From: Gordonia iterans
GTDB taxonomy: Bacteria; Actinomycetota; Actinomycetes; Mycobacteriales; Mycobacteriaceae
NCBI RefSeq assembly: GCF_002993285.1
Contig: NZ_CP027433.1
Location: forward strand, 310,001 to 374,000
DNA: 64,000 bases
Direction: 5' to 3'
Position numbers and translations under genes: made by a program. This document shows positions 52,288 to 59,909 of the stretch, in pieces (the stretch's first letter is position 1; every line of letters begins with the position of its first letter). The notes below the pieces were generated by a model, which saw only the letters and a list, made by a program, of their open reading frames with translations, did no database searches and was not told the DNA's origin.

Positions 52288-53685
52288 CTACTGGAACCTG
52301 ACGGTGATGTCGGAATGCCCGAGCCGGATCCTGTCGTTGTCGGCGAGTTTCCAGCTCGTCACGGCCATTCCGTTGACGGTGGTGCCGTTGGTGGAGTGCA
52401 GGTCCTGGAGCATCGCGGTCTGCCCGTCCCAGCTCACGTCGACGTGCCGGCGCGAGACGCCGGTGTCGGGCAGGCGGAACTGCGCATCCTGGCCGCGCCC
52501 GATCACGTTGGATCCCGGGCGCAGCGCGTACGTGCGGTTGCTGCCGTCCTCCAGGATCAGGGTGATGGCCGCCGGCGCCTGAGCGCCGCCGGGGCCCGGC
52601 TGACCCAGACCCGGCTGCGCGTAGGCGGTCTGGTCGTAGGCGGCGGGCTGGTCGTAACCCTGGGGTGCGGCGTCGTACGCGGGCTGCTCGTAGCCCGGCT
52701 GCGCATAGCCCTGCTGGCCGTACCCCTGGTCGTAGCCCTGCGGCTGTGCGTACGGATCCACGGCGGGCTGCGCGTAGGGATCGGCGGCCGGCTGGGCGTA
52801 CGGATCGGCAGCGGGCTGCGCGTAGCCCTGCTGGTCGTACCCCTGCTGCTGGTCGTACCCCTGCTGGCCGTAACCCTGGTCGTAGCCCTGCGCGCCGTAG
52901 CCGGGCTGCTGGCCGTAGCCCTGGTCGTAGCCGGCGGGCTGTGCGTAGCCCTGCTGGTCGTATCCCTGCTGGCTGTAGCCCTGCTGGTCGTACCCCTGCG
53001 GCGCGTAGCCCTGCTGGTCGTAGCCGGCGGGCTGCTGGCCGTACGCCTGCTGGTCGTAGCCCTGCTGGCCCTGGTCGTACGGCTGTTGTGCGTAGCCCTG
53101 CTGGTCGTAGCCCTGCTGCTGGTCGTACCCCTGCTGGGGGTCGTACGCAGGCTGCTGCTGTCCGTACGGGTCGTAGCCACCCTGCTGGCCGTAGCCCTGT
53201 CCGGGGTACTGGCCGTCGTTTCCGGGGGGATTGGTCATGTCGGGGGCTCCTTGACTGGGGCTTTCGGTTGGCGGGGTCGGTTCTGGTCGGGACGGCACCG
53301 GTCGTGGTCTGGCGTCTGGATCGACGACGCCCTGGGTCCGGAACTGCCCGGTGTGCAGCGACGGCACCTGATCGAACTCTACGACGACCGGCCCGTAGGT
53401 CTGCCATCCATTGTCCCGAATGAAGTCTTCGAGGTGGCGGGAAAAGATCTTACGATTGAGTTCATACTCTTCGCTGACGTGTGCGAGGTCCGATCCGCTG
53501 AGGACCACCGTGTAGCTGTTGGCGACGAGGGTCGCGCCGTCGCCGAGGTCTTCCGCCGAGGCCTCGGCCGAGCGCTGGAGATTGTTCTCGATCTCCTGCG
53601 GCGCCACCTGACCCCCGAAGACACGCGCGAATCCGCCGTCGACGGCGGACTCGAGCTTGCGCTCGATGCGGTCCAGCAGGCCCAC
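52288..53685 (-). CDS. fhaA: FHA-domain protein FhaA with Gly/Tyr/Gln-rich middle
   Basis: 465 residues from the GTG at 53685, chosen because AAGGAGGA lies just upstream and [15 protein letters not shown] is the family N-terminus. Residues about 1-115 are the DUF3662 domain. Residues about 155-360 are a low-complexity region of repeated GYDQQGYAQ-type units (Gly, Tyr, Gln, Asp, Pro). The C-terminal FHA domain (about 375-465) has [28 protein letters not shown] and STNGTTVNG. FhaA binds the phosphorylated MurJ pseudokinase and restrains peptidoglycan synthesis in mycobacteria. It is the first gene of the operon. The mycobacterial middle region is Pro-rich instead. Confidence 0.95.
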   Translation of the reverse strand: MGLLDRIERKLESAVDGGFARVFGGQVAPQEIENNLQRSAEASAEDLGDGATLVANSYTVVLSGSDLAHVSEEYELNRKIFSRHLEDFIRDNGWQTYGPVVVEFDQVPSLHTGQFRTQGVVDPDARPRPVPSRPEPTPPTESPSQGAPDMTNPPGNDGQYPGQGYGQQGGYDPYGQQQPAYDPQQGYDQQQGYDQQGYAQQPYDQGQQGYDQQAYGQQPAGYDQQGYAPQGYDQQGYSQQGYDQQGYAQPAGYDQGYGQQPGYGAQGYDQGYGQQGYDQQQGYDQQGYAQPAADPYAQPAADPYAQPAVDPYAQPQGYDQGYGQQGYAQPGYEQPAYDAAPQGYDQPAAYDQTAYAQPGLGQPGPGGAQAPAAITLILEDGSNRTYALRPGSNVIGRGQDAQFRLPDTGVSRRHVDVSWDGQTAMLQDLHSTNGTTVNGMAVTSWKLADNDRIRLGHSDITVRFQ

Positions 53686-53938
53686 GAGTCCTCCTTCGAT
53701 GTGTCTCGGCGGGTCGACGTGCGTCGGTCGTGGATCAATGCTACCGGCAAGCGATGGCATCGCACCCTTCATAGTGAACTTGAGCCCCTTCTGTCACACG
53801 GACACCGGTGCTGTGCCTTTCAATGAACATCGCCGTCGCTGGTCAGCGCCGTGCTGGGGGGCCGATTTTTGCTCGGGCGGGGATCCGTGTAATCTTCGTT
53901 AAGTCCAAGCGGACGCCGTCGAGAGATCGACAGGCCAC

Positions 53939-54021
53939 GGGCGAGTGGCGGAATGGCAGACGCGCTGGCTTCAGGTGCCAGTGTCCTTCGGGACGTGGGG
54001 GTTCAAGTCCCCCTTCGCCCA
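53939..54021 (+). tRNA. tRNA-Leu (anticodon CAG)
   Basis: 83 nt class II tRNA. The acceptor GGGCGAG pairs with TTCGCCC (last pair G-U), the anticodon CAG is at 53972-53974 in a CTGGC/GCCAG stem, the variable arm is TGTCCTTCGGGACG-like, and the T arm has GGGTTCAAGTCCC. CCA is not encoded. It matches leuT downstream of fhaA in mycobacteria. Confidence 0.96.
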
Positions 54022-54024
54022 CAT

Positions 54025-54065
54025 AGAGAAGAGACGACCCCGGCTCCGGCCGGGGTCTTCTCTTT
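54025..54065 (+). terminator. Rho-independent terminator after tRNA-Leu
   Basis: ACCCCGGC-TCCG-GCCGGGGT (54037-54056) forms a perfect eight-pair stem, extended outside by AGAAGAG paired with CTTCTCT, and followed by CTTTG. It begins a few bases after the tRNA. Confidence 0.85.
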
Positions 54066-54289
54066 GCGGCGGCGTTCAGATTCCCGTCGTGGGGACCTCG
54101 CTGCAGAGCAGAACCCTCGACGCGGGAGAGGCTTTCGAGATCGGACCCACGGGGTGGTCACAGTTCCGGGAAGCGGTCTGGGCACGGGGAACCGGACGGC
54201 CTGATCCGCGCGAACGGGCAGCGGTCGGCGCTACTCGGCGAGGATACCGATGGTGCCGGGGATCAGCTGGATGTCGCGCGGGGCGTCGT

Positions 54290-54751
54290 TCACGTCTTCC
54301 ACACGTTGCGCACAGTGGCCACGACGGGGCCTGCGCCGGTGGCGGCGGTCGCGGAGGTGGGCAGGCGCCAGAAGCCGTTGTCGGCCTGCGGGCCGGGTCG
54401 CTGCGCAGGGCGGTGCCAGTAGCGGAGGCGTTCGGCGCCGGTCTTGCCGGTCTGCAGGTTGCGCCAGTCGACGATCAGGTACCGCGCGGCGTTGTACGAC
54501 GTGTGCGGGGCCAGCGGTGCGACGCGGAATTCCGTGGTCGCCGGCGCTCCGATCATCAGCGGGCGCACGCCGGGGGCGGCGGTCACGGTGACGGGCGTGA
54601 ACGATGCGCCGGGCGGTGCCACCGGCGGGAGTTCTATCCCGGTCACCGCCGGGGTCGAGAATGTCGGTGCGGCGCTCGCCGGGGCCGCACCCAGGCAGAG
54701 CGCAGCGACGGTTCCGAGCGCGATCGCTGCCAGCCGGGGCCGAAGTCGCAT
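54290..54751 (-). CDS. Secreted protein of unknown function
   Basis: 153 residues from the ATG at 54751, with GGGGAG upstream. A clear Sec signal peptide (MRLRPRLAAIALGTVAALCL ... ASAAPT) is followed by a Pro/Val/Thr-rich mature domain of about 120 residues that looks beta-structured (PPGASFTPVTVTAAPGVRP, YLIVDWRNLQTGKTG). The C-terminus GPVVATVRNVWKT is compatible with an MPT63- or similar small secreted beta-sandwich fold, but this is only a resemblance. No family is recognised with confidence. There are no cysteines after the signal peptide. Confidence 0.72.
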   Translation of the reverse strand: MRLRPRLAAIALGTVAALCLGAAPASAAPTFSTPAVTGIELPPVAPPGASFTPVTVTAAPGVRPLMIGAPATTEFRVAPLAPHTSYNAARYLIVDWRNLQTGKTGAERLRYWHRPAQRPGPQADNGFWRLPTSATAATGAGPVVATVRNVWKT

Positions 54752-54827
54752 GGTGATCTCCCCTGTAGTCCGGACATTTCGGTCCCCGTCCCTCCTGCCT
54801 ACCATCTCGTGACTGAAGTGACCAGAG

Positions 54828-55661
54828 TCACTCCTGAATCAGAACTGCGGTCCGGTCTATCCGAGGCGAGGGTGCCCGGCACCCTTGTCTCGTTCTGGCA
54901 CCCTTGACTGACGGTGCCAGAACGTGCCCGGGGTGCCGGGCACCCTCGTTTCGGCCGGGCACCCCGTCTCCAACTGGCACCCTCGTCTCCAACTGGCGCC
55001 CTCTCTCCAGGCTGCCGCATCGTCGGCAGGGTGGTCTCGACGCCGCGGTTGAAGGGCGACCAGCGAGGGACTCGCCGGTGGTCGTCGGCGGGGCGGAGCC
55101 GGTGAGGACACGCGGTCGAAGGACGTCCGGTGCGACGGCTGCCTGGACGTCTTTGGGGACGACGAGGGCTGCGGGCATGCCCCGGTTCAGGCAGGCGGCC
55201 GCTTCGTCGAACGCCGCGTCGACGTCTGCGGGATGGTCGACGATGCGGCAGCAACCGACCACCCCGGACAGGATCGCCGGCAGGTCGATGGTGTCCGGAG
55301 GGTCGAGCATGTCCTGAAATCCGCCGCGCCCCACGGTCGCCCGCGGCGCGCTGCCGATGATCGCGAGGACGGGCACGCGGCTGTCGTACGACTCGCCGAG
55401 CGCCGGCACCAGGTTGAGCGCCCCGCCGCCGGAGGTGGTCAGCACAGCGGTCGGTCCGCCGCTGATCCGAGCGAGCCCGTCGGCCATGGCGCCCGCGCCG
55501 AACTCGTGCTTGGCGATGACGGGGCGGATTCCGCGATGGCGCACCGCGGCGTCGAACACGTCCTCGGCGTTGGCGCCGTGCACGCCGAAGAGGGTGTGCA
55601 CGCCGAGTCCGGCGAGACGCTCGACGATTCGCTCGGCGATCGTCGGCTCGGTCCGGCTCAC
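54828..55661 (-). pseudogene. Truncated thiamine-pyrophosphate enzyme (acetolactate-synthase-like N-terminal domain)
   Basis: The GTG at 55661 overlaps the stop of the upstream oxidase by 4 bp (GTGA). The first about 170 residues are a normal TPP-enzyme PYR domain: VERLAGLGVHTLFGVHGAN, the catalytic-type Glu in AKHEFGAGAMADG, TTSGGGALNLVP and VPVLAIIGSAPR. Full-length family members have about 550 residues, but similarity ends near nt 55130. The remaining about 100 codons read through repeat DNA (54870-55010) into unrelated Arg/Gly/Pro-rich sequence. The central and cofactor-binding PP domains are missing. It is best seen as a decayed gene; a PYR-only protein would lack TPP chemistry by itself. 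Confidence 0.7.
54870..54945. repeat. Nested inverted repeat (outer 15-bp, inner 11-bp perfect arms)
   Basis: Outer arms GGGTGCCCGGCACCC (54870-54884) and its exact complement (54931-54945) enclose inner arms GTTCTGGCACC (54892-54902) and GGTGCCAGAAC (54913-54923). The gaps between outer and inner arms are both 7 nt and the loop is 10 nt, so the whole folds as one symmetrical hairpin. Related motifs (TCTCCAACTGGCACCC and variants) repeat to about 55010. Confidence 0.85.
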
Positions 55662-57295
55662 CGGCCGATGCTGGCCAGGAACCGGTCCATGGTGCGCTCC
55701 GCCAGCGCCGTGATGGTCAGCGAAGGGTTGACCAGTCCGACCGCGCCCGGGCAGAAGGCGCCGTCCACGACGAACAGGTTGTCGTAGCCCTTCACCGAAC
55801 CGCCGGCGTTCGCGCCCTGACCGACGGCCACGCCGCCGAGCCCGTGGAATGTGGCCCCAGACCCGAATCCGGCTGCGCGAGAAGAGATCACGAGGCCGTT
55901 GTGCGGTGTGCCGTGACGCACCTCGGTTCTCTGATGGAAGTGCCTGGCGAAGACGTTGGCACGACGGTCCAGGACGCTGGTCCCTTCGCGGAACGGGTAG
56001 TTCAGTTCGGTTCCGCGGGTGCCGTGGACGTAGTCGATGGTGCCGCGCTCGTCGGTGTGCACCTGGATCAGGTGCGTGAGGGCCGCGCCGCCGAGCGGAG
56101 CGGGAAGCGGTGCGGCCTGGTAGATCATCGCGGCGGGCCCGCCGGGGAGCCGGTCGTCGCGAATGCGGGCGTAGCCTGGCCCGCCCTGGCGGGGACCCTG
56201 AGCGTCGCGCAGGTTGGTGCGGACGATGAGGAAGTCGCCGTTGCCGCCGAAGCCGTCGCCGATCTTGCCGGAGAGGGCCGGCAGCGCACCCTGGGCTCGG
56301 GCGCGCACCAGCAGGGACGTGGTGTGGAAGGAGCCCGCGGCCATGAAGACGTAGTCGGCTTCGGCGGTCACCGTGCGCAGGGTGCGGCGCTTGTCGTCGA
56401 TGAGACGGGCCCGCACCACGAAACCCTTCTTCCGGCTGCGGGGCCGGATGTCGAAGACCTCGTGCATGGCTTTGACGACGACGTTGCCGGTGGCTTCGGC
56501 GGCGGGGAGGTAGTTGCGGTCGACGGAGTTCTTGGCGCCGCTGTTCACGCCGTAGGAGAGGTCGCCGACGCTCACGCCGGGTCGCGCCTTGCCGGCGAGC
56601 TCGCGGCGGACGACGTCCCAGTTCACCGAGAAGTCGGGGAAGGCGGGCTCGGCCCCGTAGCGGGCGATGGTGTTCAGCCACGTGCGCGCGCCGGTGTAGT
56701 TCGGCGTGGCGAGGATGTCCCGCGGGAGGCCGGTCGCATCGAGCATCTTCCGGGCCCGCGGGAAGTAGACACGCGCGAGTTCGTCGTACCCGGTCCCGCC
56801 GGGGAACACCTCGTCGAAGTCGGCTTTGTCCGGCTGCGCGGAGAAGGCGCCGAACACCAGGGATCCGCCGCCGACGCCGGCTCCGTGCACCGATTCGATG
56901 CCGTTGCCCTTGACGGTCTCCAGGACGCCGGGGTAGCGCTCCACCGGCACCTGCATCGAGCTGGAGATTCCCGCGGTGTCGGAGAACCACGCGGCCCTCT
57001 TGTCGGGGTTGTCGAAGGTGGCGAAGGTGTTTCCGTCCTTGCGGATCGGCCAGCGGCGCCCGCGCTCGAAGACGGTGGTGCGGATGCCCGCGCGTCCGAG
57101 GCGGAGTGCGGCGACCGCACCGCCGAAGCCGCTGCCGATCACGATGGCGGTCGGGCCGCCGGGCTGTGCCGCCGCGGGTGATGCGCCGAGCGTGCCGATC
57201 GCTGCGGCACCGGCGACGACGGCGGACGTTCCGAGGGCGCCGCGGAGGAAGGCGCGGCGGGAAACCTGGGAGGTTTCTGAGCGAGATTGTTGCAC
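55658..57295 (-). CDS. Tat-exported GMC oxidoreductase, cholesterol-oxidase-like
   Basis: About 545 residues from the GTG at 57295 (a TTG at 57301 is possible). The N-terminus has a twin-arginine signal SRRAFLRGALG. FAD binding is by VIGSGFGGAVAALRLG, and GVGGGSLVFGAF and YFPRARKMLDATG match class I cholesterol oxidases. The catalytic His (FHGLGGVAVG) and Asn (NPSLTITALAERT) are conserved. Such enzymes oxidise 3-beta-hydroxysterols to 3-keto steroids with H2O2 release. An IdeR-like box lies in the promoter. The truncated TPP gene follows by overlap. Other GMC alcohol oxidases remain possible. Confidence 0.85.
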   Translation of the reverse strand: MQQSRSETSQVSRRAFLRGALGTSAVVAGAAAIGTLGASPAAAQPGGPTAIVIGSGFGGAVAALRLGRAGIRTTVFERGRRWPIRKDGNTFATFDNPDKRAAWFSDTAGISSSMQVPVERYPGVLETVKGNGIESVHGAGVGGGSLVFGAFSAQPDKADFDEVFPGGTGYDELARVYFPRARKMLDATGLPRDILATPNYTGARTWLNTIARYGAEPAFPDFSVNWDVVRRELAGKARPGVSVGDLSYGVNSGAKNSVDRNYLPAAEATGNVVVKAMHEVFDIRPRSRKKGFVVRARLIDDKRRTLRTVTAEADYVFMAAGSFHTTSLLVRARAQGALPALSGKIGDGFGGNGDFLIVRTNLRDAQGPRQGGPGYARIRDDRLPGGPAAMIYQAAPLPAPLGGAALTHLIQVHTDERGTIDYVHGTRGTELNYPFREGTSVLDRRANVFARHFHQRTEVRHGTPHNGLVISSRAAGFGSGATFHGLGGVAVGQGANAGGSVKGYDNLFVVDGAFCPGAVGLVNPSLTITALAERTMDRFLASIGR

Positions 57296-57316
57296 GCGCA
57301 AACAGTAGCTCAGAAG

Positions 57317-57335
57317 TTTGATTAGGCAAACCTAA
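57317..57335. promoter_or_regulatory. IdeR/DtxR-like iron box upstream of the oxidase gene
   Basis: On the minus strand the 19-mer reads TTAGGTTTGCCTAATCAAA against the iron-box consensus TTAGGTTAGSCTAACCTAA, with about 15-16 matches; the half TTAGGTTTGCCTAA is the best part. It is about 22 bases upstream of the GTG start, within a local A/T-rich stretch, so a repressor bound here would block transcription. Confidence 0.55.
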
Positions 57336-57447
57336 ATAATGAGACGGATGCGACCAATTTCGCTTCCCGCCACGACTCCGCGAACCGGCGCCCCAGCCGT
57401 GGGTGGGGGCTCGGTGCCGAACAGACCCTCGATGCGCGGCGAGCTGG

Positions 57448-58239
57448 TCAGGGGGAGCTGAACAGCACTTGGCCGGCCGGGTTCAACAGGCCGGCGAGCC
57501 GCGGCCACGGAATCGTGACGGGGACGTAGTCGCCCAACGCGTGGATCACCGGAACGTAGAGGTGCAGCCCTTCGTCGAGGGCGATCCACGCGCGCAGCGC
57601 GTCGGGCGCCGACTCGGTCTGGGCCAGTCGGCCGCTGGTGTCGGCGGCCGCGGCCAGCACCAGCAGTTGCCGGCGGGCCGCACCCGGATCGGTGAACAGC
57701 GAATCCAGCGTCAGTGCTTGATTCTTACCGGGATCGAGAACCGTGGTCTCGACGCTGTGGGACGGATAGGCGGCGCCGTCGGTCGCGCCGAGCGTGATCA
57801 GAACGCCCGACAGCGTGGTCTTCGCGACGACGGTGCGCGACACTTCGCGGGGGGTCAGCTCGCCGTCGGACACCGTGGTGCGCCGATCGGCGCGCGCCCG
57901 CGCCGTGATTCCGTTCGCCGCCCGGTCCATCGCCTGGTTGAAGGCCTGCCGGGTGCGCGTGGTACCGCCGGTGACCTGGGGAACGGTGACGTCCCACGTC
58001 GAGCCGTTGTCTGCGCTGCCGGTGAGCCGCCGGGCGCCCGGCTCGAATCCGGCGGTCGACGGTGCGACGGACACCGACGTCGCGGTGACCGACGTCGCAC
58101 TCGTCGACGGGTACGAGACCGCGCTCGACGGCGGGGAGCCGTCCGGGGACGGCGAGGTCCCGGCGGAGGCGCAGCCTGCGGCGAGCGCCGCCGTCGCGGC
58201 GGCCGCGGCGATCAGCAGCGCAGGCCTGGAACGGTACAT
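57448..58239 (-). CDS. Lipoprotein with DUF3298/RsiV-like domain
   Basis: 263 residues from the ATG at 58239. The signal peptide ends in a lipobox (LAAGC), so the protein is lipid-anchored outside the membrane. A Ser/Thr/Pro-rich linker of about 45 residues precedes the folded domain (about 75-263), with AFNQAMDRAANGITARAR, the region SHSVETTVLDPGKNQALTLDSLF typical of DUF3298, and the C-terminal HALGDYVPVTIPWPRLAGLLNP. MPT64- and RsiV-like proteins share this fold; function here is unknown. It lies between the oxidase promoter and a TetR gene, all on the minus strand. Confidence 0.75.
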   Translation of the reverse strand: MYRSRPALLIAAAAATAALAAGCASAGTSPSPDGSPPSSAVSYPSTSATSVTATSVSVAPSTAGFEPGARRLTGSADNGSTWDVTVPQVTGGTTRTRQAFNQAMDRAANGITARARADRRTTVSDGELTPREVSRTVVAKTTLSGVLITLGATDGAAYPSHSVETTVLDPGKNQALTLDSLFTDPGAARRQLLVLAAAADTSGRLAQTESAPDALRAWIALDEGLHLYVPVIHALGDYVPVTIPWPRLAGLLNPAGQVLFSSP

Positions 58240-58316
58240 GGGACGAGAGTTTAGTGGCCTCGACCGGGATATCGGCCCCGAGCGCGGTGTCCGCGAACAG
58301 GCGAGTCGGGACGGAG

Positions 58317-58913
58317 TCAGGCGAGAGGCGACGTGAGATGGCGGCGTGCGTGCGCGACGAGGTCGTCGAGCGGGGCGACGGTGCGCAGGCTCTGCGCGGT
58401 GATGATCGCGCCTTCGACTCCGCTCACCATGACCCGCGCGGCCGAGCGGGCCGCGTCGTCGCCGAATCCGGACCGGACGAACGCTGCGGCGATCCGGTCG
58501 GTGAACCCGGCGAAGGCGCGGGCGGCGGCCGCGGCGGCGGCCGGATACTCCTGGGCGGCCTGCGTCGCGGCGGCGAGTGGACAGCCGAACCGGTAGTCGC
58601 TGGCCGTCAGCGCGTGCTTCCACTGCTCCACCCACAGGGCGAGCGCCTCGACCGGCGGATGCGCGGCCAGCACCGCGTCGAGTTCGGCGCCGATTCGCGC
58701 ACCGGCCTCGGCCGCGGCGGCCTCGAGCAGTTGGGCCTTGCCGCGGGGAAAGTGCTGATACATCGAACGACGGGCGACGGCGCTGCTGTCGAGCAGTTCG
58801 GTCATTCCGAATCCATCCGCTCCGCGACTGCGCAGCAGCACGATCGCCGAGTGCAGAAGTCGTTCGCGGACACCGGCTTTCGTGTCCTGCTCTCGGCCGG
58901 AATCAATGGTCAC
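58317..58913 (-). CDS. TetR-family regulator, LmrA/YxaF-like
   Basis: 198 residues from the GTG at 58913. The helix-turn-helix is at about 15-60 with GFGMTELLDSSAVARRSMYQHFPRGKAQLLEAA, and the C-terminal domain has RFGCPLAAATQAAQEYP, typical of the LmrA-like subgroup. Such regulators respond to small aromatic or lipophilic molecules and repress neighbouring genes. It is divergent from the thioesterase gene with a 48-bp gap that contains two overlapping dyads (58922-58948), likely its operator controlling both promoters. Confidence 0.9.
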   Translation of the reverse strand: MTIDSGREQDTKAGVRERLLHSAIVLLRSRGADGFGMTELLDSSAVARRSMYQHFPRGKAQLLEAAAAEAGARIGAELDAVLAAHPPVEALALWVEQWKHALTASDYRFGCPLAAATQAAQEYPAAAAAAARAFAGFTDRIAAAFVRSGFGDDAARSAARVMVSGVEGAIITAQSLRTVAPLDDLVAHARRHLTSPLA

Positions 58914-58921
58914 GCCGCCCA

Positions 58922-58948
58922 GTCTACCCAAGTAGACCGATCGTTCTG
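58922..58948. promoter_or_regulatory. Operator-like overlapping palindromes between tetR and thioesterase genes
   Basis: GTCTAC-CCAA-GTAGAC (58922-58937) is a perfect dyad. It overlaps TAGACCGATCGTTCTG (58933-58948), which is near-palindromic around CGATCG and resembles LmrA-type TetR operators. The gap is only 48 bp, so binding would affect both promoters. Confidence 0.65.
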
Positions 58949-58961
58949 TATCGTCTCGCCC

Positions 58962-59780
58962 ATGAGCCATGTATTCGACGAGGCGATCTCGGTCCGGCGC
59001 ACGGACGACGTCTTCCACGCCACCACCCATCCGGCCTACTCCAACATGGTCGGACCGTTCGGCGGAATCACCGCGGCGACGGTCGTCCACGCCCTCCAGC
59101 AGCACCCGGACACGCTCGGCGAACCGCTGGCCGTGACCATCAACTACACGGCGCCGATCGCCGACGGCGACTGGGATCTGTTCACCAGCGCGGTGCGCAC
59201 CAACCGCACCAACCAGCACTGGGTGTTCCGCATCGAGCAGCACGGCGACATCGTCTCGACCGGCACCGCGGTGTTCGGTCTGCATCGTCCTACCTGGTCG
59301 AACACCGAAGCCCAGCCGCCGACCGCGCCGCCGGTGGAAGAGATCGAACCGCTGGAGTTCCCGGAGTTCATCGCGTGGGCGCGCAACTACGACAAGCGGT
59401 TCGTGACCGGCGGGCTCGACGCCGGTGCGAGCGACGACTCGACGTCGACGCTGTGGATCCGCGATGCGCCGGAGCGTCCGCTCGACTACCCCGCCCTGAT
59501 GTCGATCACCGACAGCTTCTATCCGCGCGTGTTTCTGCGGCACGGGACGTACATGCCGGCCGGCACCATTTCGCTGACCACGTACTTCCACGCCACGCCG
59601 GGGGAACTCTCCGAGCACGGCACCGCCCATCTGCTGGCGACAGCGAGCGCCGCCCGGTTCGCCGGCGGGCACTACGACCAGCACGGCCGGGTCTGGAGTG
59701 TTCCCGGCGAGGGCGAGCCGGTCCTGCTGGCGTCGACGCATCAATTGGTCTACTTCAAGAACCCGCAGCCGCAGGAGTAA
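58962..59780 (+). CDS. Acyl-CoA thioesterase family protein (double hot-dog)
   Basis: 272 residues from the ATG at 58962. The N-terminal hot-dog has HPAYSNMVGPFGGITAATVVHALQQHP, and the C-terminal one ends in DQHGRVWSVPGEGEPVLLASTHQLVYF, the TesB-type pattern where a residue near the start of this strand activates water. It releases free acids from acyl-CoAs in the cytoplasm; chain length is unknown. It is probably regulated by the adjacent divergent TetR protein and precedes the acyl-CoA ligase gene by about 130 bp. Confidence 0.88.
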   Translation: MSHVFDEAISVRRTDDVFHATTHPAYSNMVGPFGGITAATVVHALQQHPDTLGEPLAVTINYTAPIADGDWDLFTSAVRTNRTNQHWVFRIEQHGDIVSTGTAVFGLHRPTWSNTEAQPPTAPPVEEIEPLEFPEFIAWARNYDKRFVTGGLDAGASDDSTSTLWIRDAPERPLDYPALMSITDSFYPRVFLRHGTYMPAGTISLTTYFHATPGELSEHGTAHLLATASAARFAGGHYDQHGRVWSVPGEGEPVLLASTHQLVYFKNPQPQE

Positions 59781-59877
59781 CCGTCCGCGGCCTGCCGGCT
59801 TGTGCTCCGGGCACAAAGACCCGCCGATAGTTCGTGTCTCGCGGCCGTTCCCACCGCCGACCCCGGCCCATAGTGTC

Positions 59878-59909
59878 AGCAATCACATTCGAGAGAAAAG
59901 GTGATTGCT
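59878..59909. promoter_or_regulatory. Inverted repeat overlapping the acyl-CoA ligase ribosome site
   Basis: AGCAATCAC (59878-59886) and GTGATTGCT (59901-59909) are perfect 9-bp arms with a 14-nt loop. TGTC outside the left arm pairs with GACA downstream after a 2-base bulge. The right arm covers most of the AAAAGGTGA Shine-Dalgarno, directly before the GTG at 59910. It may be a protein operator or an RNA switch. Confidence 0.6.

Noticed and set aside
51701-53407. Long minus-strand frame joining fhaB with an upstream Arg/Pro-rich region
   Set aside because: The upstream part is an out-of-frame reading of the fhaA repeats; fhaB has its own strong ribosome site at 52165.
52315-53826. Plus-strand frame of Val/Leu/Arg-rich repeats opposite fhaA
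   Set aside because: Antisense reading of the Gly/Tyr/Gln repeats; hydrophobic look is a codon artefact and there is no ribosome site.
53939-54289. tRNA-Leu 3' end as a prophage or island attachment site
   Set aside because: No integrase gene, no second copy of the tRNA 3' end was seen, and a normal terminator follows.
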